Part shown: in pieces, positions 1 through 5,424 of the stretch
How positions within the stretch are numbered: position 1 is the stretch's first letter
Layout: the number at the start of each line of letters is the position of its first letter
Source: Planctomycetaceae bacterium
Lineage (GTDB): Bacteria > Planctomycetota > Planctomycetia > Planctomycetales > Planctomycetaceae
Reading direction: 5' to 3'
Assembly: GCA_015487825.1 (NCBI GenBank)
Contig: WFOZ01000779.1
Location: 1 to 9,770 of the forward strand
Length of the DNA stretch: 9,770 nt
Notes under the pieces: model-generated
Seen by the model: only the letters and a program-made list of their open reading frames with translations
Database searches by the model: none
Told to the model about the DNA's origin: nothing
Made by a program: the position numbers and the translations under genes

Positions 1-2
1 GT

Positions 3-554
3 GGGGAACTCGATCTTACGCCTGCTCAAGGTTCAACTGTTACTCCAATCGGGCAAAAACTGGCTCGGGATGTTCCTTACGATAAGATCAACCCACCAAA
101 TAATAAAAAACGTACGGTCTATGCACCGATTGTCCGTAATTACGAACCGCACATCATGCAGGAATTCAATTTCGCATCTTCCAGTCTGGTTGTAGGACAA
201 CGAGCGACCACAACGACTGCCAAGCAGGCACTCTTTTTCCTCAACAACGATTTCATCCTCCAGCAATCCGATGCCACCGCCAGACTGCTGTTGAAAAAGA
301 ATCCCGAAAATCTTGATGCCTGTATTCGACTTGCTTACCTGCGTGCATTAAATCGTCAACCAACTGCAACAGAACTTAACACCGCTAACAAATATCTGGA
401 ACTGGCAGAAAAAACCCTGATTGAAAAACAATCTGATGCTGCCAAAAGACGCCAGCTTGCCTTGGCAAGTTTCGTGCAAATGGTATTTAGCAGCGCGGAG
501 TTCCGATATCTGATTCAACCACCGAATGAGCAGCAAACGACGGTTTCAAATTGA
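3..554 (+). CDS. DUF1553-domain protein, C-terminal part (5'-truncated by window edge)
   Basis: This is the last 183 codons of a gene that begins before the window; the frame is open from base 3 to the TGA at 552-554. Characteristic DUF1553 (PSD1) features are visible: YAPIVRN at residues 40-46 of the visible part, then FNFASSSLVVGQR (about 55-67), then TTTTAKQALFFLNNDFI (about 69-85), followed by helices containing RLAYLRALNRQPTATEL. In full-length relatives this domain follows DUF1549 and often an N-terminal planctomycete cytochrome c domain (PSCyt1); none of those is visible here. Such proteins are large, exported and largely uncharacterised. The DUF1501 gene follows 125 bases downstream on the same strand, the usual planctomycete pairing, so co-transcription is likely. 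I am confident of the family and cannot assign a reaction. Confidence 0.9.
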   Translation, partial: GELDLTPAQGSTVTPIGQKLARDVPYDKINPPNNKKRTVYAPIVRNYEPHIMQEFNFASSSLVVGQRATTTTAKQALFFLNNDFILQQSDATARLLLKKNPENLDACIRLAYLRALNRQPTATELNTANKYLELAEKTLIEKQSDAAKRRQLALASFVQMVFSSAEFRYLIQPPNEQQTTVSN

Positions 555-611
555 AATCAGGCACAGCTCATACAAATATATTCGATGAAATTGACCATCG
601 CCTTATGAAGC

Positions 612-663
612 ATGTCACAACGACATAAAAGCCAGGCATTTATTATGTCAGACACTCTCTGAC
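612..663 (+). repeat. Cluster of overlapping short inverted repeats in the DUF1501 leader
   Basis: Three ATGTC/GACAT units lie close together: ATGTC 612-616, GACATAA 622-628 and TTATGTC 643-649. The middle unit can pair with either neighbour (5-bp stem with 5-base loop, or 7-bp stem with 14-base loop). A third hairpin, GTCAGA 647-652 with TCTGAC 658-663, overlaps the last unit and ends six bases before the Shine-Dalgarno of the DUF1501 gene. No T-run follows, so it is not a terminator. It could be a leader structure or an operator, or could be chance. Confidence 0.25.
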
Positions 664-669
664 TTACAT

Positions 670-673
670 GGAG
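670..673 (+). promoter_or_regulatory. Ribosome binding site of the DUF1501 gene
   Basis: GGAG is followed by six bases and then the ATG at 680, which supports that ATG as the start. Confidence 0.6.
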
Positions 674-679
674 TAAACA

Positions 680-2062
680 ATGAGCAAGCAACTTCAACAA
701 AACAAAAGCAGGTTATCACTCTCTCGTCGCCAGGCTCTCAAGGGGATTGGTGCAGGGTTGGGATGCCTGGCAACATCCGGGCTTGCAGCACGGGCAGATT
801 CCACACAAAGCAGCAATCTGCAAACTGCCCCCGCACCGCATTTTCTACCAAAAGCAAAACGTGTCATCTTCCTGTTCATGCATGGCGGACCTTCTCAATT
901 AGACACCTTTGACTACAAGCCCGAACTTAATAAGAGTGATGGTAAAGACTTCGACAAAGGTAAAAAGACAAAACTGTTCGGCTCCCCCTGGAAGTTCAGC
1001 CAGCATCAGCAAAGCGGTTTGTGGATTTCGGAGCTGTATCCTTACCTTTCGCAATGCGCGGACGAGCTTTGCCTGATTCGCAGTATGAAAACCGACAGCA
1101 GTGCCCATCCCAGAGCAGTACCGCTGTTGCACACGGGTAGTTTCGCATTCGTGCGTCCTTCGATTGGTTCCTGGATTGTGTACGGCCTGGGGTCTGGCAA
1201 TAAAGACCTTCCCGGGTTCATTACCATCAACCCAACTCGTGTTTTTGGTGGCCCTGCCAATTTCGGGTCTGCGTTTCTTCCTTCTTCTTATTCAGGAGCA
1301 CGTATCGGCTGGGAAGGTTCATCACTCAATAAAGCGAACTTCGCTGATGTCACTAATACGAAAATTCCACGCAGCCTGCAGCAGGAACAGATGAAACTCT
1401 TACGTTCCATGAACGGGCAGTATATTACTCCCGAGGCACAAGGAGTGATGGATTCGTTCGAACTGGGCGTGCGGATGCAGGATGTCGCTCCCAATGTGAT
1501 GGATATCACTAAGGAATCGAAGGAAACTTTAAAGCATTACGGCATCGGTGACAGCAAAACGGACAACTTCGGACGCCAATGTTTGCTCGCTCGCCGATTT
1601 GCTGAATCAGGTGTTCGCTTCATCGAACTGACACATGGCGGTTGGGATCATCATACAGACATTAAAAAGGGGCTTCCCGGAAAATGTCATGCTACAGATA
1701 AACCGATTGCCGGCCTGTTGAAAGACTTGAAGCAACGCGGACTTCTGGAAGATACACTGGTTGTCTGGGGAGGCGAGTTTGGACGTCTGCCAACACTCGA
1801 ATTCGGCTCCGGCCGTGGCCACAACGCGGGTGGATTCACATTCTGGATGGCAGGTGGTGGCGTAAAAGGTGGTCACTCTCACGGCGAAACTGATCAATTC
1901 GGGAACAAATCGGTTATCGACCCTGTCCATCTTTACGACCTGCAGGCGACCATTTTACATCTGCTCGGGCTGGATCACAAAAAGCTTGTTTACCGCTACG
2001 GCGGTCGAGACTTCCGCCTCACCGACATCCACGGCGAAGTTGTCCACAACATTATTTCATAA
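680..2062 (+). CDS. DUF1501-domain protein with twin-arginine signal
   Basis: A complete 460-residue protein, near the usual length for DUF1501. The N-terminus has a twin-arginine export signal: SRRQALKG around R16-R17, a Gly/Ala/Leu-rich stretch to about residue 37, then ARADS, a plausible cleavage region. This predicts export of a folded, possibly metal-loaded protein. Family landmarks follow in order: MHGGPSQLDTFD (67-78), THGGWDHH (318-325), WGGEFGR (363-369), GRGHN (378-382), GGHSHGETD (397-405) and the C-terminal LLGLDHKKLVYRYGGRDFRL. The His/Asp clusters resemble metal-binding loops of the alkaline phosphatase/sulfatase fold, to which DUF1501 is, to my knowledge, related; hydrolase activity is therefore an inference and no substrate is known. 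A GGAG at proper spacing supports the start. It lies 125 bases after the DUF1553 gene, probably its functional partner. Confidence 0.93.
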   Translation: MSKQLQQNKSRLSLSRRQALKGIGAGLGCLATSGLAARADSTQSSNLQTAPAPHFLPKAKRVIFLFMHGGPSQLDTFDYKPELNKSDGKDFDKGKKTKLFGSPWKFSQHQQSGLWISELYPYLSQCADELCLIRSMKTDSSAHPRAVPLLHTGSFAFVRPSIGSWIVYGLGSGNKDLPGFITINPTRVFGGPANFGSAFLPSSYSGARIGWEGSSLNKANFADVTNTKIPRSLQQEQMKLLRSMNGQYITPEAQGVMDSFELGVRMQDVAPNVMDITKESKETLKHYGIGDSKTDNFGRQCLLARRFAESGVRFIELTHGGWDHHTDIKKGLPGKCHATDKPIAGLLKDLKQRGLLEDTLVVWGGEFGRLPTLEFGSGRGHNAGGFTFWMAGGGVKGGHSHGETDQFGNKSVIDPVHLYDLQATILHLLGLDHKKLVYRYGGRDFRLTDIHGEVVHNIIS

Positions 2063-2332
2063 CCAGACCACAGAGTTTAATACTGCAAACCAGTTACGAT
2101 TTACCTGCCGCATCGCAAGGCTGTGTTAAGTCTCTGTGCAACGCTGTGGGCATGTATCATTTTATCCATCGTTCTGATGGCATAGTTGCTATGCAGAATA
2201 CTTCGCTGCTTGTGCGAGAAGAATAAATTTAAACTTTTCGAAACCATCCACAAGCTGGACACTCCCGCCTGCCTGACGTATGGTTTATGCCACAAACCTG
2301 TGCGTCTCCCTCCTCATGAAGAAAGAAATCTG
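2063..2332. other. Intergenic region, no gene seen
   Basis: This 270-base gap separates the DUF1501 and sialidase-like genes. It contains a perfect 6-bp hairpin with a 3-base loop (GCATAG 2180-2185, CTATGC 2189-2194) and a 5-bp one (GGTTT 2282-2286, AAACC 2294-2298). Neither is followed by a T-run. I see no convincing promoter, and the open frame that continues upstream of the downstream gene has no signal-peptide or family character. Confidence 0.5.
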
Positions 2333-3409
2333 ATGCGATATTTTACTGGTACGATCTTGCTGGCCTGCGTTGCAATATCTCTTGGCTTTATCTCTTCAAA
2401 TAGAGTTCTCGCTGCGGATTCTGAAACACCGGCAGTGAAAGTCAAATCTGTCCGCAAGCTGTTTCACAATGGCGAGCACAATGCATTCACCGACATGTGC
2501 AAATTCCAGGGGAAATATTATCTGACCTTTCGCAGTTGTCCGGATGGCCATATGGTTCATCCAACTTCATCAATTATTATTTTGTCAAGCGAAGATACAA
2601 AAACCTGGAAACAGGTCCATCGCTTCAGTGTCAAACTGCGAGACGTGCGCGATCCACACTTTCTCATCTTCAATAAAAAACTTTTTGTTTACACCGGCAC
2701 ATGGTACTGCGGAGAAACCTCACCCAAAACCCGCGACATGAACGAACTGCTCGGCTACGGTCTCTGGACTAATGATGGCGAAAACTGGAGTGGACCGATT
2801 ATGCTCGAAGGAACTTACGGTCATTACGTCTGGCGAGCGGCTACCCATAACGGAAAAGCTTATTTGTGTGGCCGACGAAAGAAGGAATTTGCAAAGATTG
2901 TAAACCGCTCTGAACGAGATCCTCTGGTTGAATCGGCAATTCTCGAAAGCGATGACGGACTAATCTGGAGAACAGCTGGTCTGTTTCAGGAAAAATATGG
3001 CGATGAAACGGCGTTTCTGTTTGAACCCGATGGTTCAGCACTGGCTATTGCCCGTTGTGGCAGTGGCCGCAACGCACAAATCTGTCGCTCGCAATTTCCG
3101 TTCAAAACATGGAAGCGAAAAGATCTTGATCGCTACATCGGCGGCCCGCTGGTCGTTAAATGGGGGAACCGTTACATGGTGGGAGGCCGCAAAACACTTA
3201 CCGGAAAAGCGGTTACTTCTTTGTGCTGGCTCGTTGATGATCGCCTGCATGAATTCGCAGAACTCCCCAGTGGCGGCGATAATTCCTATCCCGGCTTTAT
3301 CGAACTAAGCCCGAAAAATGCTTTCGTTTCCTACTACTCCTCTCACGAAAAAGACGCCGACGGAAAAACAATCACTGCTATTTATCTGGCAGAATTAGTC
3401 ATTGAGTAG
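2333..3409 (+). CDS. Secreted sialidase-like beta-propeller protein
   Basis: A 358-residue protein. I chose the ATG at 2333 because it starts a clean Sec signal peptide (MRYFTGTILLACVAISLGF, cleavage probably near LAADS at 26-30) and is preceded by a purine-rich GAAGAAAG; the frame is open back to a TTG at 2186, but that extension would bury the signal. The mature part looks like a sialidase/GH43-like five- or six-bladed propeller: Asp-box-like turns SEDTKTW (86-92), TNDGENW (146-152) and SDDGLIW (206-212), an RDPHF segment (106-110), and GDNSYPGFIEL (315-325), which resembles the strand near the active site in bacterial neuraminidase-like proteins. The boxes are imperfect versions of SxDxGxTW, so catalytic activity and sialic-acid specificity are uncertain. 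Expected location is periplasmic or extracellular. Related proteins are often labelled exo-alpha-sialidase without biochemical proof. Confidence 0.78.
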   Translation: MRYFTGTILLACVAISLGFISSNRVLAADSETPAVKVKSVRKLFHNGEHNAFTDMCKFQGKYYLTFRSCPDGHMVHPTSSIIILSSEDTKTWKQVHRFSVKLRDVRDPHFLIFNKKLFVYTGTWYCGETSPKTRDMNELLGYGLWTNDGENWSGPIMLEGTYGHYVWRAATHNGKAYLCGRRKKEFAKIVNRSERDPLVESAILESDDGLIWRTAGLFQEKYGDETAFLFEPDGSALAIARCGSGRNAQICRSQFPFKTWKRKDLDRYIGGPLVVKWGNRYMVGGRKTLTGKAVTSLCWLVDDRLHEFAELPSGGDNSYPGFIELSPKNAFVSYYSSHEKDADGKTITAIYLAELVIE

Positions 3410-3417
3410 CAGTTCTC

Positions 3418-3446
3418 TTGAAATCGAATTGCTTTGCGTCCACAAT
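3418..3446 (+). promoter_or_regulatory. Possible sigma70-type promoter for the small LTxxQ-like gene
   Basis: TTGAAA at 3418-3423 (5 of 6 to the -35 consensus) is followed by 17 bases and CACAAT at 3441-3446 (4 of 6 to the -10 consensus). It lies just after the stop of the sialidase-like gene and would give a leader of about 100 bases. Confidence 0.3.
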
Positions 3447-3456
3447 GGCTGCATGT

Positions 3457-3474
3457 GCATATTTGCCAATATGC
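3457..3474 (+). repeat. Perfect 7-bp hairpin in the leader of the small exported protein
   Basis: GCATATT (3457-3463) and AATATGC (3468-3474) are perfect inverted repeats around the loop TGCC. No T-run follows, so an intrinsic terminator is unlikely. It would lie in the 5' leader if the upstream promoter is real. Confidence 0.35.
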
Positions 3475-3540
3475 TCCCTGTCTGTTCGATCATCGCATAG
3501 GAGCAAGGCAGGGCTCAGTCACTTCTGATGAACTTCAATG

Positions 3541-3549
3541 AAGGGGGAG
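3541..3549 (+). promoter_or_regulatory. Strong ribosome binding site that fixes the start at 3556
   Basis: AAGGGGGAG ends six bases before the ATG at 3556. An in-frame ATG at 3538 lies before this site and would place it inside the coding region, so 3556 is preferred. Confidence 0.75.
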
Positions 3550-3555
3550 CGCGAT

Positions 3556-3912
3556 ATGAAATTCCTGACCACTGTTGCTGTAATGCAGGTTGCCTTGTTA
3601 ATGGCGGGAGTAAGCCTGGCTGAAGAAGCTCCTCAAGGTGCAAAAAAGTCCAAAGCGAAAGTTGTTCGCCGCCTGCCAAACAATTATGGTAAAATCGGGC
3701 TGAGTAATTCACAAAAGGATAAAATCTACGGCATCCAGGCGGATTACCGCACCAGAATCCAGGCGCTGCTTCGCGAACTTGAAGACTTGCGAACGCAACA
3801 GTCTCTCGATATCCAAAGCGTGCTGAACGAAGATCAAAAGAAAGAACTCAATACGATCCTCGAAAACTCACGCAAAAAAAGAGCGGCCGCCAGAGCAAAA
3901 AAGAAAAAATAA
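3556..3912 (+). CDS. Small basic exported protein with two LTxxQ-like motifs (Spy/CpxP-like)
   Basis: A 118-residue protein. The start at 3556 follows a strong Shine-Dalgarno and opens directly into a Sec signal peptide (MKFLTTVAVMQVALLMAGVSLA, cleavage probably after LAE at 21-23). The mature protein has a Lys/Arg-rich linker (about 30-40), then a helical region containing LSNSQ (49-53) and LNEDQ (90-94), two motifs similar to the LTxxQ repeat of Spy/CpxP periplasmic chaperone-like proteins, with a probable coiled-coil helix between them (RIQALLRELEDLRTQQ). The tail is strongly basic and ends in four lysines. Similar small proteins are frequent in planctomycetes. A chaperone or stress-sensing role is only an inference, and the basic tail could instead bind nucleic acid or an anionic surface. 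It is the last gene before the terminator at 4022. Confidence 0.75.
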   Translation: MKFLTTVAVMQVALLMAGVSLAEEAPQGAKKSKAKVVRRLPNNYGKIGLSNSQKDKIYGIQADYRTRIQALLRELEDLRTQQSLDIQSVLNEDQKKELNTILENSRKKRAAARAKKKK

Positions 3913-4021
3913 TCCCGGCTCGGCTGGGGCATTCTGAAAACCACAACCAAAATGGAATCCTGTTGGAACTGTTGCCCAGCGCGCATCGAAATTGACCACC
4001 AGTAGTATCAACAATAGGCAG

Positions 4022-4047
4022 GATGGGGGCCTCCCCCATCTTTGTTT
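4022..4047 (+). terminator. Rho-independent terminator ending the plus-strand block
   Basis: GATGGGGG (4022-4029) and CCCCCATC (4033-4040) form a perfect 8-bp GC-rich stem with a 3-base loop, followed by TTTGTTT (4041-4047). It lies 109 bases after the small exported protein gene. On the opposite strand no T-run follows the stem, so it is mainly a plus-strand terminator, though the hairpin could also affect minus-strand transcripts from the methyltransferase gene. Confidence 0.8.
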
Positions 4048-4051
4048 ACGA

Positions 4052-4097
4052 GTAACTACTCAGCGGAGGGTGGCTGGATACTTGACTGAATAGTTAC
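4052..4097. mobile_element. 46-bp MITE with 13-bp terminal inverted repeats and a perfect 8-bp target duplication (IS66-like ends)
   Basis: The left end GTAACTACTCAGC (4052-4064) and the reverse complement of the right end ACTGAATAGTTAC (4085-4097) agree at 11 of 13 positions, with 20 bases between them. The element is flanked immediately by GTTTACGA on both sides (4044-4051 and 4098-4105), a perfect 8-bp direct repeat. An end beginning GTAA plus an 8-bp duplication matches the IS66 family. It encodes nothing, so it would have to be moved by a transposase encoded elsewhere. A related element with the same ends is at 7383-7461. The methyltransferase stop codon (minus strand, 4102-4100) lies inside the right-hand duplication copy. 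Confidence 0.8.
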
Positions 4098-4099
4098 GT

Positions 4100-5299
4100 T
4101 TACGAAACCCGGTCATTTTTACAAAGCAGTTTTTCGAGATGAAACCGTTCGATGCCGAGCGATTTTTTCATGCTTTCGTAGGTGGCCTGCGCCTCTGATT
4201 GTCGCTGCGGATTCATGTCGCTGCGAATCGCTCGCAGGAGTAGATTTTTGGCGGTATGTTCCAGATCGATAAATTCAATTATCTGTGATCGATAACCAAC
4301 CGATTCCAAAAGTTGACTTCGCAGCGCATCGGTCACCATCGCAGCGAAGCGTTCACGCAAGATGCCATGTTTTAACAGAGGCTGCAACGCCTGCGAATTA
4401 ACCTGCTTGAATAACTCATGTTGGCAACAGGGTGAAGCCAGAATTATATGAGCCTCGCATTGAACCGAACGGGCCAGCGCATCATCGGTTGCGGTATCAC
4501 AGGCATGAAGCCAGATTGCCAGATCGATCGGCGGTTCCAGCTTCGCTTCAGAAATCTGTGCCAGTTCAAATCTGATATCATTCAATCGCAACTCCTTTTG
4601 AGTGCGCAGACAAGAAGCGATCACTTCCTGATTGGCATCCAGTCCGAGCATCTCAACTTCCAATCCCAGTTTTTCGACAAGCAGATGACGCACCGCAAAA
4701 GTGAGATAGCTTTTTCCACAGCCGTAATCAACAACCCGTACCGGACGATCACTCGGAAAATGTTCTCGCAAATCGTACACGAATTCTGCAAAGCGGTTTA
4801 TCTGTCGAAATTTTCGGTACATCGCCCGATGCACTTTTCCGGAGGGTGCCATTACTCCGGTCGCAATCAGAAAAGGACAAGGTGTCCCTTCCGGAAAGAG
4901 ATATTTTTTTTGAGCATCGTGCTCTCTGGAAACTGCCTGGGCCGGCTCTTTCAATTGATGCCGCCTCAGTTGAACTTTCTCTTTTTTTGTGAAATGAATC
5001 TGCAGATCTTCCAGCATTGTTTTCAGATGAGCACTGCGGTAGACAGGTCCGAGCAGCAACTTTATTTTTTCCAGTGATTTTTTGCGGGAAAGATTTTCAT
5101 GTGTCTGGCGGGACTGAAGATCGTACGCGGTCCACTGCAAACGCACCTCTTTTTTTATAACGATCGGGCGCACCAGATACTTCTGAGGAAATTCTTCTTT
5201 TCCGGACCGAATTCCGGTAAGAGAAACCGACTGAAGAACATCACCACAAAACTGCTCTTCCAGAATTTTCCAAAGTTCGTTTTGTGTAATAACAGGCAT
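4100..5299 (-). CDS. SAM-dependent methyltransferase, Methyltransf_32 type
   Basis: A 399-residue cytoplasmic protein without signal or membrane segments. The N-terminal 130 or so residues are basic and not recognised; they may be a substrate-binding part. The class I methyltransferase core follows: motif I VVDYGCGKSYLTFAV (189-203), an acidic LGLDAN loop (218-223) for the SAM ribose, then LHACDTATDDAL (264-275) and SPCCQHEL (289-296), ending with EHTAKNLLLRA (347-357). The core plus the HACDTATD and CC-x-H segments matches the Methyltransf_32 family, which includes GSTCD/METTL25-like proteins; a CCxH-type segment also occurs in the tRNA methyltransferase Trm13. An RNA substrate is thus possible but unproven. 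The start ATG has only a weak upstream AAGGCAG. It lies 125 bases downstream of the antiporter gene on the same strand and may be partly co-transcribed. A MITE abuts its 3' end. Confidence 0.82.
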   Translation of the reverse strand: MPVITQNELWKILEEQFCGDVLQSVSLTGIRSGKEEFPQKYLVRPIVIKKEVRLQWTAYDLQSRQTHENLSRKKSLEKIKLLLGPVYRSAHLKTMLEDLQIHFTKKEKVQLRRHQLKEPAQAVSREHDAQKKYLFPEGTPCPFLIATGVMAPSGKVHRAMYRKFRQINRFAEFVYDLREHFPSDRPVRVVDYGCGKSYLTFAVRHLLVEKLGLEVEMLGLDANQEVIASCLRTQKELRLNDIRFELAQISEAKLEPPIDLAIWLHACDTATDDALARSVQCEAHIILASPCCQHELFKQVNSQALQPLLKHGILRERFAAMVTDALRSQLLESVGYRSQIIEFIDLEHTAKNLLLRAIRSDMNPQRQSEAQATYESMKKSLGIERFHLEKLLCKNDRVS

Positions 5300-5390
5300 A
5301 ATAAAAGACTACTGCCTTTTCAGGCCTTAAACTGGGGTTGGGTTTTGTTGGTCTGTGCTCCGCTGTCGCACTATCCGATAGTATCGACTT

Positions 5391-5421
5391 CAAAATTAAA
5401 GAGCGAAGATGCACTACTTCG
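5391..5421 (-). terminator. Possible weak terminator or attenuator between antiporter and methyltransferase genes
   Basis: Read on the minus strand, directly after the antiporter stop, CGAAG (5421-5417) can pair with CTTCG (5408-5404) across an 8-base loop, followed by the T-rich stretch CTCTTTAATTTTG (5403-5391). The 5-bp stem is short, so termination would be partial at best. Confidence 0.25.
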
Positions 5422-5424
5422 GTA

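Noticed and set aside
1..195. Plus-strand frame 1 open at the left edge
   Set aside because: Frame 3 over the same bases encodes recognisable DUF1553 sequence continuous to 554; frame 1 is a shadow.
2186..2332. N-terminal extension of the sialidase-like protein from a TTG
   Set aside because: The extension would place the clear signal peptide 49 residues inside the protein and begins with a rare start codon within a small hairpin.
3457..3474. Hairpin as a terminator for the sialidase-like gene
   Set aside because: The stem is AT-rich and no T-run follows on either strand.
3538..3555. Earlier in-frame ATG for the small LTxxQ-like protein
   Set aside because: The strong Shine-Dalgarno at 3541-3549 lies after this ATG and is correctly spaced for the ATG at 3556.
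4448..5077. Open frame of 209 codons on the plus strand
   Set aside because: It lies entirely antisense to the well-supported methyltransferase gene, has no recognisable domain or ribosome binding site, and is rich in Cys, Phe and Gln as expected for a shadow frame.
5370..5382. ACTATCCGATAGT palindrome between the minus-strand genes as a terminator
   Set aside because: Only a 5-bp stem with no T-run on either side; it could be a binding site but nothing supports that.
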